A DNA stretch of 64,000 nt from Chryseobacterium sp. T16E-39 (GCF_002216065.1 NZ_CP022282.1:4340001-4404000); one strand, 5' to 3'. Counted from the stretch's first letter, positions 35,041 through 43,882 are shown. Numbers and translations: made by a program. The notes: generated by a model not told the origin, from the sequence alone.

Positions 35041-36723
35041 ATGAAAAAGGTATTACTAGCTGCTGTCTTTTTAGCAGGCTTTAATTCTGCTTTTGCACAA
35101 AAAGCACAGACAAAGAGCGTTGACCCGAAAGAAGATAAAGACTTGATGACCTGGTATCACAAAGATTTTAGCACTACTAAAGTATATGGTATCAATACAG
35201 AAAATGCATATAAATATTTAGAATCTAAAGGACTTAAACCTAAAACGGTGGTTGTAGGTGTCTTAGATAGTGGTGTGCAGGTAGATCATCCAGGGTTGAT
35301 CAAAAACATATGGTCAAACCCTAATGAAGTTCCTAATAATGGAAAGGATGATGATGGAAATGGATATGTTGATGATGTTCACGGATGGAATTTTATTGGT
35401 GGGAAAAATGGTGATGTAGATATCGATAATATGGAAGTAACCAGAGTTGTTGCAAAATATAAACCTGTATTTGAAGGGGATGATTCTACTAAGAACAAAG
35501 CCAATCAAGCTAAAATGCCTGAAGAATTTGCTATGTATATGAAGGCTAAAGAGCTTTTTGGAAAGAAAAGTATCGAGGCAAAACAAAGTCTTCAGCAATA
35601 CACGATGATCAATGATCTTATTCCTAATATGGTGAAGCTTTTGGACGGAAAATCAGTAACTGCTGAAAATGTATCTGCCATAAAAGCACCAACGGACCAA
35701 AAAGATGCAATTGCCCTTAATATCCTGGGTCAGGTTGCTCAAAGCCCGGAATTTAAAGGGAAATCTTCTGCTTATTTTGAAGTGGCAATGAAGAAGGAAA
35801 TGAAAGGAGCTATTGATCATTTTGCTCCTGCAGCAAAACAATACGATCTAAGCTATGATACAAGAGCTGAGATCGTTGGGGATAATTATGATGATTATGG
35901 TCAGAGAAACTATGGGAACAATCATTATCAGGGACCTGATGCAGAGCATGGAACTCACGTTGCGGGTATCATAGCGGGCTTGCCACAAGGTAAAGAGGTT
36001 CAGCATGGTGTCGCTTCAAGAGTAGCTAAAATCATGTCTGTAAGAACTGTTCCTAATGGAGACGAAAGAGATAAAGATGTGGCTAATGCTATACGATATG
36101 CTGTAGACAATGGTGCTAAAGTTTTAAATATGAGTTTTGGAAAACCAGTATCTCCAGGAAAAAATGAAGTATGGGATGCATTTAAATATGCTGAGGATAA
36201 AGGAGTTCTTCTGGTTAAAGCTGCAGGAAATGAAAATGAGGATGTTGCTGAGCATCTTGCTTACCCAACTAATTTTAAAAATATCACAGACGAAAATCCA
36301 TTTGTCAATAACGTAATCGTTGTAGGTGCAAGTACAAATAGAAATAATGAATTAAGAGCAAGCTTCTCTAACTTCAATAAAAAGATGGTGAATGTTTTTG
36401 CACCTGGTGAAGAAATTTACTCTACTGTTCCTACCAGCACTTATGAATATCTACAGGGAACTTCAATGGCATCACCTGTTGTTGCGGGAGCAGCAGCTGT
36501 TTTGTTAGCATATATGCCTAATTTAAAACCGAATCAGATTATTGAAGCATTAGTGAAATCAAGTAATGCAAGTACAGAAAATGGATTTGTTGATCTTTCA
36601 CAGGCTGGAGGTGTTATAGATCTTAAGAAAGCAGCTGAATATGCTTATACCAATTTCTATAATGGGAAAACTTCAGCAGTAAAAAAAGCTGCGAAATCCG
36701 TAAGAAAGACTGTTAAAAAGTAA
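35041..36723 (+). CDS. Secreted S8 (subtilisin-family) serine protease with large insert
   Basis: A 560-residue secreted protease with a signal peptide (VLLAAVFLAGFNSAFAQ). The catalytic triad is D76 (VLDSGVQVDHP), H303 (EHGTHVAGI) and S475 (GTSMASPVV); oxyanion N397 is in AAGNENE. About 225 residues separate Asp and His, against about 30 in subtilisin, so a mainly helical domain is inserted there. Just after the Asp a GKDDDGNGYVDD stretch looks like a calcium loop. The C-terminal tail is Lys/Ala-rich and there is no type IX sorting domain, so it may stay in the periplasm. Confidence 0.93.
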   Translation: MKKVLLAAVFLAGFNSAFAQKAQTKSVDPKEDKDLMTWYHKDFSTTKVYGINTENAYKYLESKGLKPKTVVVGVLDSGVQVDHPGLIKNIWSNPNEVPNNGKDDDGNGYVDDVHGWNFIGGKNGDVDIDNMEVTRVVAKYKPVFEGDDSTKNKANQAKMPEEFAMYMKAKELFGKKSIEAKQSLQQYTMINDLIPNMVKLLDGKSVTAENVSAIKAPTDQKDAIALNILGQVAQSPEFKGKSSAYFEVAMKKEMKGAIDHFAPAAKQYDLSYDTRAEIVGDNYDDYGQRNYGNNHYQGPDAEHGTHVAGIIAGLPQGKEVQHGVASRVAKIMSVRTVPNGDERDKDVANAIRYAVDNGAKVLNMSFGKPVSPGKNEVWDAFKYAEDKGVLLVKAAGNENEDVAEHLAYPTNFKNITDENPFVNNVIVVGASTNRNNELRASFSNFNKKMVNVFAPGEEIYSTVPTSTYEYLQGTSMASPVVAGAAAVLLAYMPNLKPNQIIEALVKSSNASTENGFVDLSQAGGVIDLKKAAEYAYTNFYNGKTSAVKKAAKSVRKTVKK

Positions 36724-36757
36724 CATGTTTCACTGTATTACAGTGTATATAATAAAG

Positions 36758-36782
36758 AGTCCGAATTTTTCGGACTTTTTTG
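36758..36782 (+). terminator. Terminator after the subtilase gene
   Basis: An 8-bp stem AGTCCGAA (36758-36765) with TTCGGACT (36769-36776) is followed by T residues. Confidence 0.88.
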
Positions 36783-36798
36783 TTTTTATTTTTCAATT

Positions 36799-36822
36799 TT
36801 GGCACGGTTTTTTGTAACTTTA
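36799..36822 (+). promoter_or_regulatory. Promoter-like region of the lipocalin-like lipoprotein gene
   Basis: TTGGCACGG (36799-36807) followed by TTTTTTG and TAACTTTA (36815-36822) resembles a sigma-54 -24 element with an off-by-one -12, or a weak -33/-7 promoter. It lies 24 nt before the ATG. Confidence 0.35.
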
Positions 36823-36846
36823 ATGTAACAAAAAATAAACGACAAA

Positions 36847-37338
36847 ATGAAAAAGTTACTACTTGCAGGAATGTTGGGAACATCACTTTTTGCAGTGTCT
36901 TGTTCCTCAGTGAAAAATGCACAAACATCACAAAATCAAAAATCAGACTTTTTAAAAATTAAAGGTGATTGGGAAATTGTAAGCATCGATTATGACAAAG
37001 GATTTAAGATCAAACCTTTTGATGAAGGAGCAGATGCACAATGTTTTGTAGGAAGTCATTGGAGATTAATTCCCAATAACTATACAGGATCTTATACTTT
37101 AAATGGTGGGGGATCTTGTCCCAGCGTAATGCAGCCAATTAAATTTGAAGTTAAAGGTGGAAATACTTTTATGTTCAAGAAAATTGCTGAGGGAACAAAA
37201 GCTAAACAAAATACAGTAGGATATTCTCTAAACATGATCAATCAGTCTACAGATCAGTTTTCACTTGAACAAAACGTTCCATTCGATGGAAGTACAGTAA
37301 GAGTAGTTTATAATTTCCAGAGAACTGGAATGAAATAA
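36847..37338 (+). CDS. Lipocalin-like lipoprotein
   Basis: A 163-residue lipoprotein with signal and lipobox (LFAVSCSS, Cys near residue 19). The mature part begins with IKGDWEIVSIDYD (about 38), like the WxxxSI start of lipocalin-like domains. Alternating beta strands follow, ending VRVVYNFQRTG. The ligand is unknown. It is 25 nt upstream of the OmpA-family gene, so the two are probably co-transcribed as envelope proteins. Confidence 0.8.
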   Translation: MKKLLLAGMLGTSLFAVSCSSVKNAQTSQNQKSDFLKIKGDWEIVSIDYDKGFKIKPFDEGADAQCFVGSHWRLIPNNYTGSYTLNGGGSCPSVMQPIKFEVKGGNTFMFKKIAEGTKAKQNTVGYSLNMINQSTDQFSLEQNVPFDGSTVRVVYNFQRTGMK

Positions 37339-37363
37339 TTAGTAATCATAAAAAATAAAAAAG

Positions 37364-38053
37364 ATGAAATTTAATAAATCATATATCGCAGGGATTTTCC
37401 TATCGTCAACTTTATTATTAACAAGTTGTGAAGCTGTTCAGAATTCTAATCACCAACAAAGAGGTACAGCAGTAGGTGTTGCATCTGGAGCTGTTCTTGG
37501 AGGTATCTTAGGGAATAATGTAGGTAAAGGTGGAAATGGTGCTTTAGGAGCTGTATTGGGTGGTATTATCGGTGGTGTTGCTGGTAACGTTATTGGTAAT
37601 AAAATGGATAAGCAGGCTAAGGAGATCAAAGAAACTTTGCCAGGGGCTCAGGTTGAAAGAGTAGGTGATGGTATTAAAGTAACAATGAATGAAAGTATCG
37701 TTAATTTTGCTTTCGATTCATCAAATCTTACTTCAACGGCTCAAACGAACTTGGATAAATTGGTACAGGTATTAGCAAACAACCCTGATACAAATATTAA
37801 CATCTACGGACACACGGATAGTGTAGGTAAAGATGCTTATAATATGTCACTTTCTCAAAGAAGAGCAGATGCTGTAAAAGCTTATTTAACTGGAAAAGGA
37901 ATTGCATCTGGCAGAATGTTTACTAAAGGAGAAGGTAAAAATATGCCTGTTGCAAGCAATGACACTGAAGATGGAAGAGCTAAAAACAGAAGAGTAGAGT
38001 TTGCTATTACTGCAAATGAAAAAATGATTAATGATGCTAAACAAGGGCAATAA
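37364..38053 (+). CDS. OmpA family lipoprotein with glycine zipper
   Basis: A 229-residue envelope lipoprotein (lipobox LLTSCEA, Cys near residue 22). A glycine-zipper membrane-associating segment (about 45-90, repeated GAVLGGILGNN and GGIIGGVAGN) is followed by an OmpA peptidoglycan-binding domain (about 110-220). That domain has IYGHTDSVGKDAYN and LSQRRADAVKAYL, with conserved Asp and Arg residues that bind diaminopimelate. It would tether the outer membrane to the cell wall, and is followed by a terminator. Confidence 0.92.
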   Translation: MKFNKSYIAGIFLSSTLLLTSCEAVQNSNHQQRGTAVGVASGAVLGGILGNNVGKGGNGALGAVLGGIIGGVAGNVIGNKMDKQAKEIKETLPGAQVERVGDGIKVTMNESIVNFAFDSSNLTSTAQTNLDKLVQVLANNPDTNINIYGHTDSVGKDAYNMSLSQRRADAVKAYLTGKGIASGRMFTKGEGKNMPVASNDTEDGRAKNRRVEFAITANEKMINDAKQGQ

Positions 38054-38083
38054 TTAATTAAAATATAAATATTTTCTTAAAAG

Positions 38084-38105
38084 ACCGCCACGGCGGTTTT
38101 TTTTG
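38084..38105 (+). terminator. Terminator after the OmpA-family gene
   Basis: A GC-rich stem (38084-38088 with 38093-38097) is followed by eight T residues. Confidence 0.85.
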
Positions 38106-38134
38106 TACTTTTATGCTACTCATCTTGAAATTAC

Positions 38135-38142
38135 TATTTTTG
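38135..38142 (+). promoter_or_regulatory. -7 promoter box (TATTTTTG) of the arabinosyl-lipid-like cluster
   Basis: TATTTTTG lies 17 nt before the ATG at 38160, at the head of a tightly packed run of genes. Confidence 0.6.
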
Positions 38143-38159
38143 CAATTGAAATAACATAA

Positions 38160-39047
38160 ATGAAGAAATATCTTAAACTGCTACGTGTAGAGCAATGGGT
38201 CAAAAATCTATTTGTTTTTGTGCCATTATTTTTCTCGGGCAACATCAAAAACCTTGATCTCCTTTCCAAAAGTATTTTTGCTTTTATTATCTTTTCCCTC
38301 GCTGCCAGTATGGTGTACATCCTGAATGATTATAACGATATTGAAGCTGATCGGCAACATCCTGAAAAAAGAAGAAGACCTCTTGCAAGTGGAGCGGTTT
38401 CCAAGTCGAAAGCTATCGGGATTTTATTAGGATTGGTAATTATAGATATTGTACTTATTCTTTTTGCCCAATTTTATTTTGAAGAGGTGCTTTGGAAATT
38501 CGCTACAATCATAGGGTTTTATTTTGTGATGAATCTTGCTTATACCTTCAAATTAAAACATGTTCCCATTATTGATATTTTTATTATTGCTATTGGTTTT
38601 GTTTTAAGAGTGTTGGCTGGGGGGTATATCACAGGCATCAGTATTTCACAGTGGGCCATCTTACTTACCTTTGTACTTGCTTTGGTATTGGCTATAGGAA
38701 AAAGGCGAGGTGAGCTGATCAACGCACAGGTTTCCGGTAAAACGAGAAAAGCATTGGACGGCTATAATGTACAGTTTGCAGATATTGCACTTTCAATTTC
38801 TGTGACGCTGGCTATTATGTGTTATTTGATGTTTACGTTATCACCGGAAGTACAGGCAAAGTTTCATGAAAGAGTCTTTTATACTGTTATTTTTGTTGTA
38901 TTTGCATTTTTAAGGTATCTTCAGCAAACATTAGTATACAACAGAACAGAGTCTCCAACAAAAATTGTATACAGGGACAGATATATACAGGTTACCTTGT
39001 TATTATGGGTTGCTACATTTTTAATTCAAATTTATTTTAAGAAATGA
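38160..39047 (+). CDS. UbiA-family prenyltransferase, decaprenyl-phosphate phosphoribosyltransferase-like
   Basis: A 295-residue membrane enzyme with about nine transmembrane helices. The first catalytic Asp motif is NDYNDIEADRQHP (about residues 57-69), and KRRRPLASGAVSK follows, as in DPPR synthases (mycobacterial UbiA, Rv3806c) rather than quinone prenyltransferases. It would join PRPP and a polyprenyl phosphate. The next gene overlaps it by 4 nt and encodes a DprE1-like oxidase, which strongly supports this reading. The real lipid chain length is unknown here. Confidence 0.85.
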   Translation: MKKYLKLLRVEQWVKNLFVFVPLFFSGNIKNLDLLSKSIFAFIIFSLAASMVYILNDYNDIEADRQHPEKRRRPLASGAVSKSKAIGILLGLVIIDIVLILFAQFYFEEVLWKFATIIGFYFVMNLAYTFKLKHVPIIDIFIIAIGFVLRVLAGGYITGISISQWAILLTFVLALVLAIGKRRGELINAQVSGKTRKALDGYNVQFADIALSISVTLAIMCYLMFTLSPEVQAKFHERVFYTVIFVVFAFLRYLQQTLVYNRTESPTKIVYRDRYIQVTLLLWVATFLIQIYFKK

Positions 39048-40360
39048 AGCCAAATTTTATCCAAAAAGTTACCAATTGGGGTAATTTTCCCATAGTGGAA
39101 AAAGAAATGAAGTCTGAAGACAGCTTTAAAAAAATTAAGGAATTTGTATTAAATCATAATGAAGTCATTGCAAGAGGAAATGGAAGATGTTACGGGGATG
39201 CTTCATTAGGGGAACATATATTTTCAACAAAAAAATTAAATAAATTTATCAGTTTTGACCGTTTGAACGGTATCATAGAGTGTGAATCGGGAGTTCTTCT
39301 TTCTGAAGTATTGGAGATTGCCGTCCCTCAGGGATATTTTCTATATGTAACGCCAGGAACTAAACTTGTTACCGTTGGTGGTGCTATTGCTTCAGATGTA
39401 CATGGGAAAAACCATCATTCCGAAGGATGCTTTTCAGAATACGTCATTGAGTTTAAGTTAATGACAGAAAATGGTGAAATCATCACATGCTCAAGAGAGT
39501 CGAATGCAGATAAGTTTTGGGCAACTATGGGAGGAATGGGGCTTACTGGGATCATCCTCACTGCAAAGTTTAAGCTTAAAAATATCGAATCAGCCTATAT
39601 CCGACAGGAAAGTATTAAAGCAGAAAACCTTGATGAGATTTTCAGGCTGTTTGAAGAAAGTGAAAGCTGGACCTATACCGTAGCATGGATCGATTGTTTG
39701 CAAAAAGGGAAGGATATCGGAAGAAGTATTCTAATGCGGGGAGAACATGCTTTTCAACATGAACTTCCTCAAAGTATGACTAAAAACCCCTTAAGACTTA
39801 AGAAAAAATTTCAACTTGTTGTTCCTTTCTATTTTCCAGGTTTTATTCTGAATGCTTTAACAGTGAAGATTTTTAATTTCCTGTACTATAAGAAACAGAC
39901 TAAAAGGGAGGTTAAAGATTTTATCGACTATGAAACATTCTTTTATCCGCTGGATTTGGTGCATGACTGGAATAAGATTTATGGAAAATCAGGATTTATC
40001 CAATATCAAATGGTTATCCCCAAAAAATCAGGAAAGGAAGGAATGAAGAAGATTCTTGAAGCAATTGCAAATAGTGGAAACGGTTCATTTCTGGCTGTTT
40101 TAAAGCTTTTTGGGAAAGATAATCAGGAAGCTTATAATTCATTTCCGATAGAGGGATATACTTTAGCGTTAGATTTTAAAGTAAACTCTAAGCTTAAAAA
40201 ACTTGTTGACCAGTTAGATGCAATTGTTCAGGAGTTTGGAGGACGGGTTTATTTAACCAAAGACAGTATGAGTAAATCTTCTCTGACCAATTATCTTAAA
40301 AACGTTCAAAGTTCAAAATTTGTGTCTTTACAGCACAAAAGAATCATAAATAATAAGTAG
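39044..40360 (+). CDS. FAD-binding oxidoreductase, DprE1-like
   Basis: A 438-residue flavoprotein of the PCMH/VAO family with an ALO-like C-terminal domain, like DprE1, which oxidises the ribose 2-hydroxyl of decaprenylphosphoryl-ribose. FAD contacts are seen in RGNGRCYGDASLGE (about 45-58), TPGTKLVTVGGAIASDVHG and the family-typical GKNHHSEGCFSEYV (about 124-137). The substrate-domain end KFVSLQHKRIINNK is also DprE1-like. It lies between the UbiA-like and SDR genes, as expected for the two-enzyme epimerase. Confidence 0.85.
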   Translation: MKPNFIQKVTNWGNFPIVEKEMKSEDSFKKIKEFVLNHNEVIARGNGRCYGDASLGEHIFSTKKLNKFISFDRLNGIIECESGVLLSEVLEIAVPQGYFLYVTPGTKLVTVGGAIASDVHGKNHHSEGCFSEYVIEFKLMTENGEIITCSRESNADKFWATMGGMGLTGIILTAKFKLKNIESAYIRQESIKAENLDEIFRLFEESESWTYTVAWIDCLQKGKDIGRSILMRGEHAFQHELPQSMTKNPLRLKKKFQLVVPFYFPGFILNALTVKIFNFLYYKKQTKREVKDFIDYETFFYPLDLVHDWNKIYGKSGFIQYQMVIPKKSGKEGMKKILEAIANSGNGSFLAVLKLFGKDNQEAYNSFPIEGYTLALDFKVNSKLKKLVDQLDAIVQEFGGRVYLTKDSMSKSSLTNYLKNVQSSKFVSLQHKRIINNK

Positions 40361-40363
40361 TAA

Positions 40364-41089
40364 ATGATAGTTCTCGGAAGTACCTCTGAAGTGGCGCAGG
40401 CTTTTGTTGAAAAAGCTTTACAGGAAGGAGAAAAATATGAAAAAATCTATCTGTTTACCTCTAGTAAGGAAACTACGGAAAGATTTGCAAGGCATCTCGA
40501 TGTGAAGTTTCTGCAACAGGCAGAAGTGATCGATTTGGACCTTATGAAAGAAATAGATTATACAAAATTTGACCATATCAATTCAAATGTATTATTTTGT
40601 GCAGTGGGATATATGGGTGATGGAACAGAAGAGGGATTGTATGATCATAGGAATACCGAGCGGATCATTGATATTAATTACGCAAAGCTGATTCCTTTAA
40701 TGAATTATTTTGCTCAAAAATTTGAAAGCAGAAGGTCAGGAACCATTATTGGGCTATCTTCTGTAGCAGGAGATAGAGGAAGGCAAAGTAATTTTATTTA
40801 TGGAAGTGCAAAAGCTGCTTTTACAGCTTATTTAAGTGGTTTAAGAAATTATCTTTTCGATAAAAAGGTACATGTAATTACGATAAAACCAGGTTTTATG
40901 GAGACCAAAATGACGGAAGGACTTCCATTGAATCCTGCACTGACAGCCAAGCCTAAACAAGCAGCTGCAGGTATTTATAATGCTTATAGAAAACAAAAGA
41001 ATGTTGCCTATGTATTACCTGTCTGGGGGATTATCATGATGATCATAAGGAACATTCCAGAATTTATATTTAAAAAGTTAAAGCTCTAA
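40364..41089 (+). CDS. Short-chain dehydrogenase/reductase, DprE2-like
   Basis: A 241-residue NAD(P)-dependent reductase with an atypical nucleotide-binding GSTSEVAQAF (residues 4-13) in place of TGxxxGIG, as found in DprE2. The catalytic Ser is in LSSVAGDRG and the YxxxK pair in YGSAKAAF (about 146-150). It would reduce the keto-intermediate made by the DprE1-like enzyme. The C-terminus is hydrophobic and may touch the membrane. It starts 3 nt after the dprE1-like stop. Confidence 0.83.
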   Translation: MIVLGSTSEVAQAFVEKALQEGEKYEKIYLFTSSKETTERFARHLDVKFLQQAEVIDLDLMKEIDYTKFDHINSNVLFCAVGYMGDGTEEGLYDHRNTERIIDINYAKLIPLMNYFAQKFESRRSGTIIGLSSVAGDRGRQSNFIYGSAKAAFTAYLSGLRNYLFDKKVHVITIKPGFMETKMTEGLPLNPALTAKPKQAAAGIYNAYRKQKNVAYVLPVWGIIMMIIRNIPEFIFKKLKL

Positions 41090-41093
41090 TAAA

Positions 41094-41681
41094 ATGAAAA
41101 AATTGTATTGTTTTGATTTTGATGGGACAATTACCTATAAAGATACCATGTTTATGTATCTTAAGTTTTATGATTCTACAAAATATCATATACAATTTTT
41201 GAGACACGTTCCTCTTTTTATTTTATTAAAATTAAAACTTGCTGAAACGGAGAAAGTAAAAAAGAGTTTTATTGGTTCCATATTAAAAGGGCAATCGCAG
41301 GAAAAAATCGAAAGAAAAGCGAAACAGTTTTTTGAACACCATTACCCAAGAATTGTTCGCGAAAATGCACTGGACTTTATTAAAAATATAGATCGTAATA
41401 ATACTCAGAGTCTATTAGTTACAGCGTCATTGGATATTTGGGTGAAGCCATTTGCTGAAGAACTTCAAATGCAGCTGATTTCTACGCGGGCAGAGTTTAA
41501 GAACGGTATTTTTACCGGAAATTTTATTGGAAAAAATTGCAACGGGAAAGAAAAACTGATACGAATTCAGGAACAAATTAATAATACAAAATACGACAAA
41601 ATAATCGCTTTTGGCGATACTTCAGGAGATAAACAGATGCTTAAGTGGGCAAATGAAGGACATTATCAATTTTTTCACTAA
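41094..41681 (+). CDS. HAD-IB family phosphatase
   Basis: A 195-residue phosphatase of the HAD superfamily. The nucleophile motif is CFDFDGTITYKD (residues 5-16), motif II is in SLLVTASLD (about 104) and motif IV in AFGDTSGDKQM (about 174). In this operon it is a good candidate for removing the 5-phosphate from polyprenyl-phosphoribose, the step between the UbiA-like and DprE1-like enzymes. That assignment is inference from context. It begins 4 nt after the SDR stop. Confidence 0.85.
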   Translation: MKKLYCFDFDGTITYKDTMFMYLKFYDSTKYHIQFLRHVPLFILLKLKLAETEKVKKSFIGSILKGQSQEKIERKAKQFFEHHYPRIVRENALDFIKNIDRNNTQSLLVTASLDIWVKPFAEELQMQLISTRAEFKNGIFTGNFIGKNCNGKEKLIRIQEQINNTKYDKIIAFGDTSGDKQMLKWANEGHYQFFH

Positions 41682-41687
41682 TTTTGG

Positions 41688-42170
41688 ATGGTAAAAATGT
41701 TAAAAATGAATAAACTGTTTATTTGGTTTCTTGCTTTCTTCATGAGCTGTACCAGTGCACCATCTTCAGCATCAAATAATGCAGAGAAAAGTGGAAAAAT
41801 TCTAGTTTCTGAATCTCAGGGTGGTAGTGAAACTGCCGGTTTTACTATTTTAAAAAATCAGGAAGAACTACAGAAAGTAATAAAAGGGAACTCCAGTCTT
41901 GCTGAATTGGGCAAAGAAACAACGGTGAGTTATCCTTCCTTTCCAAAAGACCAAAAAGCTGTTTTATACAATTTAGGAACATTCAGATCCGGAGATCACA
42001 AAATCACTGAAATCAAAAATCTTTCTGTGAAAGATAATGTACTGTATGTAGAAGTTCCTCAACGTGAATCGGGAGGAATGGAAATACAGGTTATATCAAA
42101 TCCTTGGGTGGTTTTCACCGTTCCTTCGAATTATCAATTCAATTCCGTCGTATTAAAATATTCAAAATAA
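41688..42170 (+). CDS. PrcB-like lipoprotein
   Basis: A 160-residue lipoprotein. Three in-frame ATGs lie at the start (41688, 41700, 41706); the signal with lipobox FFMSCTS gives Cys near residue 20. The mature part resembles the PrcB C-terminal domain: SETAGFTILKNQEELQKVI near 47-65 and the ending NSVVLKYSK. Function is unknown; PrcB-type domains are linked to protease complexes in spirochaetes. It is packed between the phosphatase and cysteine desulfurase genes. Confidence 0.7.
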   Translation: MVKMLKMNKLFIWFLAFFMSCTSAPSSASNNAEKSGKILVSESQGGSETAGFTILKNQEELQKVIKGNSSLAELGKETTVSYPSFPKDQKAVLYNLGTFRSGDHKITEIKNLSVKDNVLYVEVPQRESGGMEIQVISNPWVVFTVPSNYQFNSVVLKYSK

Positions 42171-42171
42171 A

Positions 42172-43347
42172 ATGAATAAAGTATATTTAGATAACGCAGC
42201 AACAACACCACTTTCTGAAGAAGTTATTGATGCAATGGTAAGCACCATGAAGATGAATTTTGGGAATCCTTCTTCTACACACAGTTTTGGACAGGATGCT
42301 AAGATCCTTATCGAAAATGTAAGAAGACAGGTGGCTGATTATCTTCATGTTACTCCCGCTGAGATTATTTTCACATCTTGTGGGACAGAGTCCAATAATA
42401 TGATCATTAAATCCAGTGTAGAAAACCTTGGGGTAGAAAGAATCATTAGCTCTCCACTTGAGCATAAGTGTGTTTCTGAGAGTATCATGGATATGAAGAA
42501 CAGAAAGGGAGCAGAGGTTGTTTATATCCGCCCGAATGAAAAAGGAGATATCGATCTTAATAAATTAGAAGAACTTTTAAAATCTTCCGATAAAAAGACA
42601 TTAGTAAGCTTAATGCATGCTAATAATGAAATCGGAAATATTGTTGATATTAAGAAAATTGCAGAGTTATGCAAAGCAAATAATGCCCTTTATCATTCAG
42701 ATACAGTGAAGACAATGGGGCATATGGAATTTGATTTTTCAGATATTCCTGTTGACTTTGCTTCTTGTAGCGCTCATAAATTTCATGGGCCAAAAGGAGT
42801 TGGTTTTGCTTTCGTAAGAAAAGCCACAGGACTGAAAGGAATAATTACCGGTGGGCCTCAGGAAAGAAGTCTTAGAGCTGGAACTGAGAATGTTGCTGGT
42901 ATTGTTGGTTTAGGGAAAGCATTAGAGCTATGCATCAACAATATGAAAGCTTACGCTGACCACATAAGAGAAATTAAAGAATACGCTATCGAAAGATTAT
43001 CTGCGGAAATTCCAAACGTTAAGTATAATGGACGCAGTGCAGAAATGGAGAATAGCGTTGACAGTGTTTTAAGTGTTTTGCTGCCTTATACAGATCCTTT
43101 AATAGGATTAAAACTGGATATGAAAGGAATTGCTATTTCCCAGGGAAGTGCATGCTCTTCCGGAGCCTCAAAACCCTCTATGGTGATGATGATGGTATTG
43201 TCTGAGGACGAAATGGATCATTGTACACCACTGCGTGTTTCATTTAGCCATCTTACGACGAAATCTGATATTGATGCTTTAGTCAATGCCCTGAAAGAAA
43301 TTTCAGTAGATTTTGTTATAGAAAAAACAAATGTTCAGCATAGATAA
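42172..43347 (+). CDS. Cysteine desulfurase (NifS/IscS family)
   Basis: A 391-residue PLP enzyme that takes sulfur from cysteine for Fe-S clusters or tRNA thiolation. It starts YLDNAATTPLSEEV. The PLP Lys lies in CSAHKFHGPKGVG (about residues 197-209) and the active-site Cys in SQGSACSSGA (about 323-332). Length fits group I. No iscU or sufE lies nearby. It starts 1 nt after the preceding lipoprotein gene's stop. Confidence 0.93.
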   Translation: MNKVYLDNAATTPLSEEVIDAMVSTMKMNFGNPSSTHSFGQDAKILIENVRRQVADYLHVTPAEIIFTSCGTESNNMIIKSSVENLGVERIISSPLEHKCVSESIMDMKNRKGAEVVYIRPNEKGDIDLNKLEELLKSSDKKTLVSLMHANNEIGNIVDIKKIAELCKANNALYHSDTVKTMGHMEFDFSDIPVDFASCSAHKFHGPKGVGFAFVRKATGLKGIITGGPQERSLRAGTENVAGIVGLGKALELCINNMKAYADHIREIKEYAIERLSAEIPNVKYNGRSAEMENSVDSVLSVLLPYTDPLIGLKLDMKGIAISQGSACSSGASKPSMVMMMVLSEDEMDHCTPLRVSFSHLTTKSDIDALVNALKEISVDFVIEKTNVQHR

Positions 43348-43366
43348 CCTTATTGCTGAAAAGTAG

Positions 43367-43374
43367 TAATTTTG
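43367..43374 (+). promoter_or_regulatory. -7 promoter box (TAATTTTG) of trxA
   Basis: TAATTTTG lies 58 nt before the thioredoxin ATG. Confidence 0.5.
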
Positions 43375-43432
43375 ATGATCCAATTAAGGATTAAAAAAAC
43401 AATAGAATATTAATTTAAATAAAATAAAAAAA

Positions 43433-43750
43433 ATGGCTTTAGAAATTACGGATAGCTCATTTCAGGAAACGGTTTTAAAATCAGATAAACCGGTATTGGT
43501 AGACTTTTGGGCAGTATGGTGTGGACCTTGTAGAACACTGGGACCAATCATTGAAGAGGTAGCAACAGATTTTGAAGGAAAAGCTGTAGTAGGAAAGGTA
43601 GATGTGGATAACAACCAGGAGATTTCTATGCAGTATGGGATCAGAAATATCCCTACAGTTCTTATTTTTAAGAATGGTGAGGTAGTAGATAAATTAGTTG
43701 GTGTAACGCCAAAAGAGGTGATCGCTGAGAAATTAAGTGCACACTTATAA
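43433..43750 (+). CDS. trxA: Thioredoxin
   Basis: A 105-residue disulfide reductase of the classical size. The active site is FWAVWCGPCRTLGP (Cys near residues 31 and 34), the cis-Pro lies in NIPTVLIFKNG (about 74) and the domain ends with GVTPKEVIAEKL. It is cytoplasmic, with no signal peptide. It is followed directly by a strong terminator and the tRNA-Asp cluster. Confidence 0.95.
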   Translation: MALEITDSSFQETVLKSDKPVLVDFWAVWCGPCRTLGPIIEEVATDFEGKAVVGKVDVDNNQEISMQYGIRNIPTVLIFKNGEVVDKLVGVTPKEVIAEKLSAHL

Positions 43751-43770
43751 AAAAAATAACTTTGATAATG

Positions 43771-43802
43771 AATACCTTCCGCTTTTGGAAGGTATTTTTT
43801 TA
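43771..43802 (+). terminator. Terminator of trxA
   Basis: A 10-bp stem (43771-43780 with 43787-43796) ends in a T-run. Confidence 0.92.
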
Positions 43803-43811
43803 ACAAATAAT

Positions 43812-43841
43812 TTGCAGGTAATTAAAAAAGGTGTAATTTTG
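43812..43841 (+). promoter_or_regulatory. Promoter of the tRNA-Asp cluster
   Basis: TTG at 43812-43814 and TAATTTTG at 43834-43841, spaced by 19 nt, match the full consensus. The first tRNA starts 41 nt later. Confidence 0.75.
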
Positions 43842-43882
43842 CAATCACAAAAAAGAAACGAGTTCTTACAAACATCAAATAT

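Noticed and set aside
36726..36733. TGTTTCAC, half of a parS-like site
   Set aside because: The second half does not match, so the site is not palindromic.
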